Part shown: positions 44,279-53,517 of the stretch, one piece after another
Numbering within the stretch: the stretch's first letter is position 1
How the letters are laid out: each line of letters begins with the position of its first letter
Source: Pedobacter sp. AK013
GTDB lineage: Bacteria; Bacteroidota; Bacteroidia; Sphingobacteriales; Sphingobacteriaceae
Assembly: GCF_014205835.1 (NCBI RefSeq)
Contig: NZ_JACHCQ010000015.1
Span: 1-64,000, forward strand
Length of the DNA stretch: 64,000 nt
Direction: 5' to 3'
The notes under the pieces: model-generated
What the model was told of the DNA's origin: nothing
Seen by the model: only the letters and a program-made list of their open reading frames with translations
Database searches by the model: none
Translations under genes and position numbers: made by a program

Positions 44279-45037
44279 TTATTTTTTAGGTTCAACCGTA
44301 AAGATGTTATACTTATCGGCCAATTTCCAAAGCTTGGCACCGCCTTTAATTCCATCCCGGTTGGTTACGATCCTGATATTGTCTTCGAGTTTAAAATCGA
44401 TCTGTTTCGAATTACCACCTCCTATATATAAAGTATCGTAGTTAAAAACCGTTTTATAGATTTCGATTACTTTTTTAAGTCTTTTGTTCCAGCGTTCGGC
44501 GCCGATTTTTTCGAAAGCCTTATTGCCGATATAATCATCATAGTCTTCTTCTTTATTGATCGGGAAATGCGCCAGTTCGAGATGGGGCAGTAATTCTCCA
44601 TCAAATAATAAAGCCGTTCCAAAACCTGTACCTACCGTAAAAACAATTTCAAAGCCTTTGCCTTCAACCACACCCAGTCCCTGTTGGTCGGCATCATTTA
44701 CCAAACGGACTGATTTACCTAACTCGTTGGCTACGCGCTGGGCAAGATCAACATCTGTCCATTTATTTTTAGCCAGATTGGGAGCAGTTTTAACAATACC
44801 GTTTTTAACGTAACCAGGAAAACCGATCGACACACGATTATAACTGATGGGGAAGGGCTTAATCAATTCAACAATACCAGAAAGAATGTCTTTAGGGGTA
44901 GCTTCAGGTGGGGTTTTGCTTTTTAAATATTCGGTAAGCATATTTCCACTTTCATCCAAAAGAACCGTTTTTATACTTGTACCGCCAATATCAATCGATA
45001 ATATATTGTTGTGTTCAGCTTTTTTCTTTGTAGCCAT
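44279..45037 (-). CDS. ROK-family sugar kinase resembling polyphosphate glucokinase
   Basis: This 252-residue kinase has the phosphate-binding motif LSIDIGGTSIKTVLLDESG near residue 13. Its pattern GFPGYVKNGIVKTAPNLAKNKWTD, VNDADQQGLG, FTVGTGFGTALLFDGELLPHLELAHFP and LYIGGGNS follows actinobacterial polyphosphate/ATP glucokinases, which likewise lack the zinc Cys cluster of standard ROK proteins. Use of polyphosphate is therefore plausible but unproven. It sits upstream of gnd-zwf-pgl and near ppk1-ppx. Confidence 0.8.
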   Translation of the reverse strand: MATKKKAEHNNILSIDIGGTSIKTVLLDESGNMLTEYLKSKTPPEATPKDILSGIVELIKPFPISYNRVSIGFPGYVKNGIVKTAPNLAKNKWTDVDLAQRVANELGKSVRLVNDADQQGLGVVEGKGFEIVFTVGTGFGTALLFDGELLPHLELAHFPINKEEDYDDYIGNKAFEKIGAERWNKRLKKVIEIYKTVFNYDTLYIGGGNSKQIDFKLEDNIRIVTNRDGIKGGAKLWKLADKYNIFTVEPKK

Positions 45038-45121
45038 AATGGTGTATTTATAATTTCTAAGTTCTACAAATAAATTAAAACGGCAAATAATAAATCAAAA
45101 TCGAAGTAATTTAGGTGTAAT

Positions 45122-45161
45122 AATATATTCTATAAAATCTATGTATTTAATAGAATATATT
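45122..45161. promoter_or_regulatory. 12-bp inverted repeat in a divergent promoter region
   Basis: AATATATTCTAT (45122-45133) is an exact inverted repeat of ATAGAATATATT (45150-45161), with a 16-bp spacer. It lies between the divergent ROK kinase (start 45037) and the hydroxylase gene (start 45201), where an operator would be expected. The AT-rich sequence tempers this. Confidence 0.45.
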
Positions 45162-45200
45162 TAAGTTTGTTCCGTTAAACTTAAAAAGACCTAAATTGTT

Positions 45201-46421
45201 ATGACGGTGAATTACCTTGCTTTTGCTATTCCAGCATTTTTTATTTTTGTATTTATTGAATTTAAGATTGCTCAGCACCAAAAGAAGGCGAAAATTTTTA
45301 AATACGAGAGTACAGTTGCAAATTTTAGTGTAGGTATTGCCGAAAGGTTATTGAATTTATTCATTGCTGCTAGTTTTTACCAGGTTTACGATTGGGTGTA
45401 TGTGCACTATGCTATTTTCGATATTTCTGCTAAATGGTATGTGTGGATATTACTATTGCTCTCAACCGATCTTGTTTGGTACTGGTACCACAGGCTAGGC
45501 CACGAAATTAACTTTTTGTGGGCTGCACACATCGTTCATCACCAGAGCGAAGAATTTAATTTATCTGCAGCTGCAAGAATTACAACTATCCAAGCTATTT
45601 TCCGTAATGTGTTTTGGTGCGTATTACCACTAATTGGTTTTCATCCTAATATGATCATTACCATACTGTTGGCCCATGGTGCCTATTCTTTTTTTACACA
45701 TACGCAATTAATCGGCAAACTGGGCTGGTTGGAAAACATATTCATTACGCCTTCTTTACATGGCGTTCATCATGCTTCTGACGAAAAATACCTGGATAAA
45801 AACTACGGCGATGTTTTTGTTTTTTGGGATAAACTATTCGGTACTTTCCAGGCTGAAGAAGAAGCACCTAAATACGGCTTAACTCATCCTATTAAAAGCT
45901 ACAGTTTCCTTTGGCAGCATTTTCATTACTATTTAGAAATAGGAGAGGCATACAGGCGTGCAAATGGATTTAAGGCCAAGTGGGATGCTGTTTTTGGTAG
46001 TCCTGCTTTAATGGATCAGAATATCAGGCCGATTTTAGAAGAACGTTACTTTCAACATAAAAAACAGGATCTCGCTAAACCTAAGTTTAAAACCTATTTA
46101 AACATACAGTTAATCGGGGTCGTTGTAATGCTTACAGGCACTACTTTATTTTACAGCGCTTTAACACCATTCAATAAAGCCGCAATACTTATTTTTATCT
46201 TGGTTACATTAATCAACATCGGAGCACTTTTGGAGCAGAGAAGGTGGATTTATTATTTAGAATGCTTTAGGCTGATTTTAATTTTCGCGTTCTTTTTCTA
46301 CACCTTTAATCTGGTAGAATTTTTAATATTTCCGGTTATTATCTTAATAGCACTCGAACGGACATTCTCTTTACGTAAACTTTACATGAAGCATGTATTT
46401 GAGTACGCAAAGGCAGGTTAG
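45201..46421 (+). CDS. Sterol desaturase / fatty acid hydroxylase family protein
   Basis: This 406-residue membrane protein carries the di-iron His motifs of the fatty acid hydroxylase superfamily: WYWYHRLGHEINFLWAAHIVHHQSEEFN (around residues 93-120) and LHGVHHASDEKY (around 190). Membrane segments lie at the N-terminus and around 60-90, and an unusual set of four helices forms the C-terminal third (after residue 290). It probably hydroxylates or desaturates a lipid; the substrate is unknown. It is divergent from the kinase gene. Confidence 0.88.
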   Translation: MTVNYLAFAIPAFFIFVFIEFKIAQHQKKAKIFKYESTVANFSVGIAERLLNLFIAASFYQVYDWVYVHYAIFDISAKWYVWILLLLSTDLVWYWYHRLGHEINFLWAAHIVHHQSEEFNLSAAARITTIQAIFRNVFWCVLPLIGFHPNMIITILLAHGAYSFFTHTQLIGKLGWLENIFITPSLHGVHHASDEKYLDKNYGDVFVFWDKLFGTFQAEEEAPKYGLTHPIKSYSFLWQHFHYYLEIGEAYRRANGFKAKWDAVFGSPALMDQNIRPILEERYFQHKKQDLAKPKFKTYLNIQLIGVVVMLTGTTLFYSALTPFNKAAILIFILVTLINIGALLEQRRWIYYLECFRLILIFAFFFYTFNLVEFLIFPVIILIALERTFSLRKLYMKHVFEYAKAG

Positions 46422-46927
46422 TTATGTTTCTTTATCTTTCGGTTTTGACTGACATATAAATGTTACAAGCCGATGTTTCGTTTTGTTGCTCTATTACTTC
46501 TCTTGAAGATAGGCCTTGTAATAAAATTATTACGCGATGCCGTTGGGCTGATAATTTATTTTATTATTGGCTTATTTTTCCTCAATAAATAGCACCAAAT
46601 CCTTTATTAGCTTTGCTTAGGCATAATTTAATTATTCCATTATTCTTACGATCATCAATATTTTTGTCTGTTTAAACATTCAATTTAAAAATATTTCTTG
46701 TTGATTTGTTTTATTGTTTTTAGTTTCGATTTGTTTTGTTAATTTTAATTAACGAAATATATAGTAAGCTAAATTAAATAAATCGCAACCAAATGGGGTT
46801 GCTTTTCAATACGTTAATGCTTGCTTAATATATTTTTAACATAAACAGGCTTACTTTGCCCGCAAATCCGGACAAAATAAATCGAACATTATGAACCCCA
46901 TTACTAACCGGATATACTATAATAATT
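46422..46927. other. 506-bp AT-rich leader region of the SusC locus
   Basis: No gene is convincing here. A small hairpin GCAACC/GGTTGC (46785-46802) followed by TTTT could act as an attenuator. TTACTTTG near 46849 differs from TAnnTTTG at one position and could be the susC promoter box. A 36-codon frame starting at 46890 overlaps the susC start and is probably spurious. No regulator gene (ECF sigma, anti-sigma or hybrid sensor) precedes the locus. Confidence 0.5.
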
Positions 46928-49900
46928 ATGATCAAAAATTTTACTCAACAGATTTCGTGGCATCAGTGCGTTCTGCATCTAAAGAAAAGCAGTCCCGATA
47001 ATCATCAAAAACCAGGCAGTACTTTTTTTAAGCGTAAACTAAAACGCTTTAGTATTTTGGTTTGTGCAATAATGATACAGCTGGTTTGTATTAATGAAAG
47101 TTTTGCACAAGCTACGGCACAAAATATTGTAATTAAAGGTACCGTTTTAGATGATCAGGACGGACAGATATTAATTGGAACAACCATAACGGATAATAAT
47201 AAAAAGTTTTTGGGCGTAACCAATGAGAAGGGAAATTATACCATCACTATTGCTAAGGGAACAACTGTTTTTTATAACATGGTTGGTTATACTGCTGTTA
47301 AAAAAGTATTTAATAATAATGAAAATAATGTTGTTGTCCGTTTAAAATCTTCAACTAGCCAGTTAAACGAAGTAGTGGTTACGGCTTTAGGTATTAAAAG
47401 GGAAGAAAAAGCATTGGGTTATGCCGTAACCAAGATTGATAGTAATCAATTAACAGATGCGGTTTCTACAAACTGGACGGATGCTCTTTCGGGTAAGGTT
47501 GCAGGTCTAAACCTGATCAGATCGAACAGCGGTCCGGCGGGCTCCAATAAAATTATTTTAAGGGGCGAAAATAACCTTACAGGTGATAATGAGGCCTTAA
47601 TCGTCCTTGATGGAGTAGTGATCAATAACAGCGGTGGCAGGCGAACAGCAAATAGTTCGGACGGCGTTTATGGTACTGGAAGTGACAACATGCCTGCCGA
47701 TTACGGGAGTTCTATCAACGATATCAACCCAGAAGATATTGAAAGTGTAACTGTATTAAAAGGACCTGGAGCAGCCGCTTTATATGGACAGCGCGGGGCA
47801 AATGGAGCGATTATTATCACTACTAAATCAGGTAGTTCCAAGCATAAAAAAGTAAATATTAAATTTACGTCCAATGGGTCTTTTGAAGAAGTTAACCGTT
47901 GGCCTGATATGCAATACGAATATGGCCAGGGTTTAGATGGGGCTGCTTATTACTCGTACGGAACAAGTGCCGATGGCGCCAGTACAAGTGGAACCAGCTC
48001 TGCCTATGGGCCACGTTTTGATGGGCAGATGTTTTTTCAATACGATCCGGAAACCCAAACGGCAGGTAAAACCAGAACACCGTGGGTACCTTATAAAAAC
48101 CAGATCAGGGATTTCTTTAGCACTGGCGAGAATTTAACGAACTCTTTAAGTTTGGATGGGCGCTATAAAAATACTACTGCGCGTTTTTCGATCACCAACC
48201 AGAACAATACCTGGATTGTTCCTAAAACAGGTATCGAACGTACTACAATCACTTTATCTACCAATACCGATGTAACTTCTAAGCTGAAGATTACTACTAA
48301 AATAAACTATGGCAACAGGTTTAGCGATAACTTACCAGGTGCTGGTTATGGTAACCAATCGTTAATGTACTGGTTCATTTTTTGGCAGCCAAATGCCAGT
48401 TTAGATTGGATCAAGAATTACTGGGCAATTGGCAAAGAAAATTTATCGATCAAATATCCATTTAGTTCTTTTCCCGAAAACCCTTATGCAGTTGTAAATG
48501 AATTTATAAACAGAACAGGTCGTAATAATGTTACTGCAAATATCCAGGCCAGTTATCAATTCAATAAAGAATTGAGCCTGCTACTTAGATCAAGTATCGA
48601 TTATTCAGAAGAAAGGCGTGCTCAGGAACGTCCGTATGATGCGGGAAGTCGTTTGCCTCAAGGTTCGGTCCGTAAACAACATATTAATGCACAGGAAACC
48701 AATATCGATTTCTTGTTAAGGTATGATAAAAAGATTACCAAAGATTTCAGCATCAATGCCACATTGGGTGGAAGTGAGTTAAGGAATAAATATAATAAAT
48801 CAGATCTGCGTGCAGATGGTCTTGCCATTCCGAATATATATGAGCTTACCAACAACCTATATCCTTTAATTTCTATTCCTGACACCAGCAGGTATCGGAT
48901 CAATAGTTTTTATGGGGTTTTATCTACCAACTATAAAAATTACTGGTACGTAGAGCTTACCGGACGTAAAGACTGGAGCAGTGTATTGGCTACAGCCACC
49001 AGAACAGATAATGTTGGATTCTTCTACCCGGCAATCAGTACAAGCTTTGTGCTTTCAGAATTCTTTAAATTGCCTAAGGCGGTCAGTTTCGCTAAATTAA
49101 GAGCTTCAGTTTCGCAGGTGGGCAGCGGTGGCACCACACCTTATCGTACTGCTTATACCTATTCGTTAGCAGCTAACGGTACTTATCCAGACAGCTCATT
49201 GGTAAACCCGACTATTTTACCGAACGAAAATTTAAAACCACTTAAAACCACTACTTATGAGGTAGGTACTGAGGTGAGTTTATTTAAAGGCAGGTTAGGT
49301 TTTGATGTTGCCGTTTATGCCGGAAATACCAAAAATCAGATTTTAACAAGAATTGTAGACCGCTCTTCTGGATATAACCAGGCTTTGATCAATGCTGGCC
49401 AGGTAAACAATACTGGTGTAGAGGTGGCTTTAAACGGCACACCGATTGTTACAAAGGGTGGTTTTAAGTGGACCATGAATGCTACTTTTGCCTCAAACTC
49501 CAATGTAATTAAAGCATTGTCTGATAGTTCGATCATCCTTCGCACCGGCCCGGTAGCAGGTGGCCAGATTGTGGCCAAAGTTGGTGGCAGTATGGGCGAT
49601 TTATATGGTAGGGGCTATGTCCGCGATCCACAAGGGAATGTGGTTTACGATGCTGCAACAGGTTTTGCAAAAATTACCAATGACGTGGTTTATCTTGGCA
49701 ATACCATGCCTAAATATAAATTCAGTATCGGAAGTACTTTTGCTTACAAAAACCTGAGCTTAGGTGTATTGTTTGATGCCCAGGTAGGTGCGGTTGCACA
49801 CTCTTTACTGAACTACAAAATGGTTGAACAAGGAAAATTAACCAGTACATTACCAGGCAGATACAACGGAATAGTGGGTAATGGTGTGGTACAACTAGCT

Positions 49901-50245
49901 AATGGCTCGTACGTTCCAAATACTACTGTCGCATATGATATTGATGAATATTACCGCTCACACATGGGGGCAGATAATGCAGAGGGTAGTACCTTCAGTA
50001 CCGATTTTATTAAATTCAGGGAAGCATCACTAAATTATAAATTCAATCCACGTTTTCTTAGAAGGCTAGGTCTTTCAACAGCAACTTTTGGAGTTTATGG
50101 ACGTAACCTTTTCATCTGGTCCCCATGGCCAATGTTCGATCCGGAATTTGGAACACTCAGCGGTTCTGATATTGTTACCGGGTTCGAAATCGGTCAGTTT
50201 CCATCAACCAGAACATTTGGTTTCAATTTATCAATTGGCATATAA
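46928..50245 (+). CDS. SusC/RagA-family TonB-linked outer-membrane transporter
   Basis: This 1105-residue transporter has an unusually long N-terminal region before the signal core (FSILVCAIMIQLVCINESFAQ, ending near residue 62). A carboxypeptidase-like domain (IVIKGTVLDDQDGQILIGTTI, about 72-150) and a TonB plug follow (LNEVVVTALGIKREEKALGY, LDGVVINNSGG, VLKGPGAAALYGQRGANGAIIITTK, 150-305). The long barrel ends in FGFNLSIGI. It moves oligomeric nutrients together with SusD. The next gene starts 11 bp later. The enzymes in the locus point to a phosphorylated or ester-linked substrate rather than a plain glycan. Confidence 0.95.
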   Translation: MIKNFTQQISWHQCVLHLKKSSPDNHQKPGSTFFKRKLKRFSILVCAIMIQLVCINESFAQATAQNIVIKGTVLDDQDGQILIGTTITDNNKKFLGVTNEKGNYTITIAKGTTVFYNMVGYTAVKKVFNNNENNVVVRLKSSTSQLNEVVVTALGIKREEKALGYAVTKIDSNQLTDAVSTNWTDALSGKVAGLNLIRSNSGPAGSNKIILRGENNLTGDNEALIVLDGVVINNSGGRRTANSSDGVYGTGSDNMPADYGSSINDINPEDIESVTVLKGPGAAALYGQRGANGAIIITTKSGSSKHKKVNIKFTSNGSFEEVNRWPDMQYEYGQGLDGAAYYSYGTSADGASTSGTSSAYGPRFDGQMFFQYDPETQTAGKTRTPWVPYKNQIRDFFSTGENLTNSLSLDGRYKNTTARFSITNQNNTWIVPKTGIERTTITLSTNTDVTSKLKITTKINYGNRFSDNLPGAGYGNQSLMYWFIFWQPNASLDWIKNYWAIGKENLSIKYPFSSFPENPYAVVNEFINRTGRNNVTANIQASYQFNKELSLLLRSSIDYSEERRAQERPYDAGSRLPQGSVRKQHINAQETNIDFLLRYDKKITKDFSINATLGGSELRNKYNKSDLRADGLAIPNIYELTNNLYPLISIPDTSRYRINSFYGVLSTNYKNYWYVELTGRKDWSSVLATATRTDNVGFFYPAISTSFVLSEFFKLPKAVSFAKLRASVSQVGSGGTTPYRTAYTYSLAANGTYPDSSLVNPTILPNENLKPLKTTTYEVGTEVSLFKGRLGFDVAVYAGNTKNQILTRIVDRSSGYNQALINAGQVNNTGVEVALNGTPIVTKGGFKWTMNATFASNSNVIKALSDSSIILRTGPVAGGQIVAKVGGSMGDLYGRGYVRDPQGNVVYDAATGFAKITNDVVYLGNTMPKYKFSIGSTFAYKNLSLGVLFDAQVGAVAHSLLNYKMVEQGKLTSTLPGRYNGIVGNGVVQLANGSYVPNTTVAYDIDEYYRSHMGADNAEGSTFSTDFIKFREASLNYKFNPRFLRRLGLSTATFGVYGRNLFIWSPWPMFDPEFGTLSGSDIVTGFEIGQFPSTRTFGFNLSIGI

Positions 50246-50256
50246 TCTTTTAAAAC

Positions 50257-51831
50257 ATGAAAAAGAATCTATATAAAATTATTGCAGCTCTGGTGGTGTC
50301 GGCAACTACACTTTCCTCATGTGATAAAAACTTTCAGGAAATTAACACTGATCCGATCAATATCCTATCAACCACGCCTGATAAATTATTGGCTCCGGCA
50401 TTGGTGAACACACTGAGTGCCGGCATGAACCGTAACCGGAACTTTAACAATGAACTGATGCAGGTAACGGTTAATATCAGTGATGGCGACGGAACCGTAT
50501 TCAGGTACGAATACAGAAGCACTTTCTCTGATTATTTATGGAATGCCTGGTATGTTCAGCTAACCAACTTTAAAGATATTTATAAATTGGCTGGTAAACC
50601 AGGCAGGGAAAACAAGTCATACCAGGGGATTTCATTGGTTTGCCAATCATGGGTTTATTCCATGTTATCAGACACTTATGGCGACATTCCCTATTTCCAG
50701 GCCAATCAGGGCAGTACAGGGGTTTTAGAGCCTGCTTTCGATAAACAGCAGGACATTTACCTCGATATGTTTAAAAAACTCGAAGAAGCCAATACGCTAT
50801 TAAAAGCAGGGACTGCGATTACGCCATCAAGCGATCCGGTGTTTAAAGGTGATATTGCTAAATGGCGTAAGTTTTGTAATTCTCTATATTTAAGACTGTT
50901 GTTAAGGGTGTCTGGTAAATCAGAAGTTTCGGCACAGGCAATTGCCAAGATAAAGGAAATTGTGGATACCAATCCCGCCAACTATCCAATTATGGCTACC
51001 AACAATGAATCTGCCACTTTAAATTGGACGGGTTTAACCGGAACAGATCCTTTTGTTAATCCTTATGTAAATGGTGTAAGGGTTCAGGATTTTAGAGCGC
51101 CCGCGATAGGAAGCTTTTTTATTGATCACTTAAGAGACTGGGCTGATCCTCGGATAGATATTTCTACCGCTAATGGATACGCCAATAACGGGATCAACAG
51201 ATTGGGCATTTCGCAAGGTAGTAGCGGTGGCTTTAAAGGTGTTCCTAGTGGTTACGAAATCGGGGCTGGCATTGTAAAAGAATCTTATTTTTATTCTTAT
51301 GATCAAACCAGTTCTAATGTTGCAATAGGTGCAAGATCATTACAACAATCGCCACTTACAGGCATTTTGATGAATTATGCCGAACTTCAGTTTATTTTGG
51401 CTGAGGCTGCCTTAAAAGGATATATCAACGGTTCTGCCGAAAACTATTATAATACGGGAATTGCCGCTTCGATCAATTATTGGGTTCCTTCGTTCCCAAC
51501 TTCTACTTCTTCATTGGTTTTTAAAGATTATATCATCAATGCCGATATAGATTGGAACAATACTTTATCTACCGATGGTAAAATGGAACAAATTCATATT
51601 CAAAAATACTATGCATTGTTTTTGGTTGATATGCAGCAATGGTTTGAATACCGCCGTACAGGTCACCCGATCCTTCCAAAAGGTGCCGGACTTAGAAATG
51701 GCGGGATAATGCCGGCCAGAATGGCTTATCCGGTTTATGTACAGTCTGCAAATCCTACAAACTACCAAAAAGCAATAGCTGCACAGGGAGCAGATGTAAT
51801 TTCTACGCAAGTGTGGTGGCAAAGACCATAG
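50257..51831 (+). CDS. SusD/RagB-family surface lipoprotein
   Basis: This 524-residue surface lipoprotein has Cys22 in the lipobox TLSSC. The opening NFQEINTDPINILSTTPDKLLAPAL is typical of the SusD-like group with the SusD-like_2 fold. The TPR-like body includes SWVYSMLSDTYGDIPYFQA, MNYAELQFILAEAAL (near residue 370) and the C-terminal Pro/Gly-rich end. It forms the lid of the upstream SusC barrel. The start is 11 bp after the SusC stop. Confidence 0.94.
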   Translation: MKKNLYKIIAALVVSATTLSSCDKNFQEINTDPINILSTTPDKLLAPALVNTLSAGMNRNRNFNNELMQVTVNISDGDGTVFRYEYRSTFSDYLWNAWYVQLTNFKDIYKLAGKPGRENKSYQGISLVCQSWVYSMLSDTYGDIPYFQANQGSTGVLEPAFDKQQDIYLDMFKKLEEANTLLKAGTAITPSSDPVFKGDIAKWRKFCNSLYLRLLLRVSGKSEVSAQAIAKIKEIVDTNPANYPIMATNNESATLNWTGLTGTDPFVNPYVNGVRVQDFRAPAIGSFFIDHLRDWADPRIDISTANGYANNGINRLGISQGSSGGFKGVPSGYEIGAGIVKESYFYSYDQTSSNVAIGARSLQQSPLTGILMNYAELQFILAEAALKGYINGSAENYYNTGIAASINYWVPSFPTSTSSLVFKDYIINADIDWNNTLSTDGKMEQIHIQKYYALFLVDMQQWFEYRRTGHPILPKGAGLRNGGIMPARMAYPVYVQSANPTNYQKAIAAQGADVISTQVWWQRP

Positions 51832-51856
51832 TTAAAGAACCATTAAAATGATTAAA

Positions 51857-53446
51857 ATGAAAAAGATAATATTGTATAGCATTGTTTTACTAGCTGTTCC
51901 ATTATTATGGTCCGGTTGTAAAAAGTCAAATTACCCTGGCGGAACCATTAGCGCGTACATTCCACTGTTCGATTTAAGAAGTTTATACAAGGGATCAGAT
52001 GTTACATTAAATATCGATAACATGTTCGGTTCTACGAGCATCAGTGCCGTAGTAGTATCCGATCATTCGGGTAAAAACCTACCAGCGGGCTTGCTTATTG
52101 TACAGGATAAACGCCGCTTAGGCGAACTTAGAGGGATCGCTATTCCAATAGGTGCTGATGCAGCAAAATATGTTCCCGGCGACTCTGTTACTATAAATGT
52201 AGAAGGAGGGGTTTTAAAAAGAATAGATGGAATTCTTCAGATCACTAATATACCTTCCAGTAAAATTGAGAAAAAGGCATCAAATGTTCCTATCCCACCT
52301 AACCGCGTACCTAGTAGCTTTATTTTGGCAAATCCGGAGAAATACGAAAGTACACTTGTGGTTATAGTTAAGGGTGGATTTGATCCACTTCCTCAGCCTA
52401 CTGATGTTTTGCAAGGTGATAAAATGGTAAATGATGGATTTGATAATATTACCCTGCATACTGAGGTCAATGCTACTTTTGCGAATAAAACTTTACCCAT
52501 CAGTGCCAACTTTTATGGCATTATTTTGAATACGGTAACTACTGACGGTCAATTAAAACCTCAGCACCGCCTGCGTACTGCATCTGATATTGCTGTACTA
52601 AGTTCTACAATCGAAATTCCTTCAGCAATTATTACCGGTTGGATTGCCGATCCTATGGGAACTGATGCCAATAATGAATATATCCAATTTTTGGCTACCA
52701 GAGATATTAATTTTACCACAACTCCATTTTCTGTAGTCTCTTCTAATAATGCTGGTGCTTCAACACCTCAAATTTACCCAACAAACGGCTGGGCTCTGGG
52801 TGATTTAAGAACTTATAAATTTAACCTCACGAGCGGGACGGTTTCCAAAGGGCAGTATTTTTATGTTGGAGGTGCAAATAAACTAATCAACAGTACTGGT
52901 TCTACCAGCATTGCTTCATCTAAGTGGATCAGATCATTTAATTATTCCACCACAAATGGAGATGGCTTTGGCACTAAAACAAGTAATTTGTTGGCCAATA
53001 GTGGTAATGCTTATGGTATAGCCATTTTTGAAGGAACTACAGTTGATGCATCTACCAAGCCGATTGATGTTGTCTTCGTATCCACTGGTGGACAACTTTA
53101 TCAGGCTGGCCCGCCAGAAGTAGGTTTCCGTATTGCCAATACTGATTTTTACGATATTGTTAACCCAATTACACTGGCACAACAACCATTTTACCGAGCA
53201 GGAACAAATACCTTGAATTTTGCTTATCATCCAAATGCAGTAGCAGACCAAGGTTACTACTATAAATTGGGTGGTATATACAGCGTAACCTTAGGTAAAT
53301 GGGTTAAGGCTCGTGCTGCAAATTACCTGCAGCTGAGTAAAACTTCTACTATTTCGGCAATAGAGCAGGATCACTTCATAAAATCTGTAGATGCTTCTGG
53401 GAATACGGTTAAAACAGATACTATAACAGTCACCAAAATTAAGTAG
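51857..53446 (+). CDS. DUF5689 lipoprotein of a SusCD locus
   Basis: This lipoprotein of about 529 residues has Cys21 in LWSGC. DUF5689-type OB-like segments are in the first half (ISAVVVSDHSGKNLPAGLLIVQDK, VNIEGGVLKRIDG-like VEGGVLKRIDG, around 50-130). The second half is a beta-rich domain (YIQFLATRDINFT, SKWIRSFNYS, IAIFEGTTVD) resembling lamin-tail or cell-surface modules. Such proteins follow SusCD pairs and probably help bind substrate at the surface. I chose the ATG at 51857 (MKKIIL) three codons after an alternative Met. Confidence 0.8.
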   Translation: MKKIILYSIVLLAVPLLWSGCKKSNYPGGTISAYIPLFDLRSLYKGSDVTLNIDNMFGSTSISAVVVSDHSGKNLPAGLLIVQDKRRLGELRGIAIPIGADAAKYVPGDSVTINVEGGVLKRIDGILQITNIPSSKIEKKASNVPIPPNRVPSSFILANPEKYESTLVVIVKGGFDPLPQPTDVLQGDKMVNDGFDNITLHTEVNATFANKTLPISANFYGIILNTVTTDGQLKPQHRLRTASDIAVLSSTIEIPSAIITGWIADPMGTDANNEYIQFLATRDINFTTTPFSVVSSNNAGASTPQIYPTNGWALGDLRTYKFNLTSGTVSKGQYFYVGGANKLINSTGSTSIASSKWIRSFNYSTTNGDGFGTKTSNLLANSGNAYGIAIFEGTTVDASTKPIDVVFVSTGGQLYQAGPPEVGFRIANTDFYDIVNPITLAQQPFYRAGTNTLNFAYHPNAVADQGYYYKLGGIYSVTLGKWVKARAANYLQLSKTSTISAIEQDHFIKSVDASGNTVKTDTITVTKIK

Positions 53447-53517
53447 TAAAACTGACCACAAGGACAGCCTCAGGTTTTCTTTGTGGTTTAATACATCATC
53501 CCTTTGTTTCCATTAAC

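Noticed and set aside
46785..46806. Hairpin GCAACC/GGTTGC with TTTT as a definite terminator
   Set aside because: The stem is only 6 bp and the T-run short, and no gene ends nearby; noted only as a possible attenuator.
46890..46997. 36-codon frame (MNPITNRIYY...) ahead of and overlapping the SusC start
   Set aside because: It overlaps the SusC start in another frame and resembles no leader peptide known to me; probably chance.
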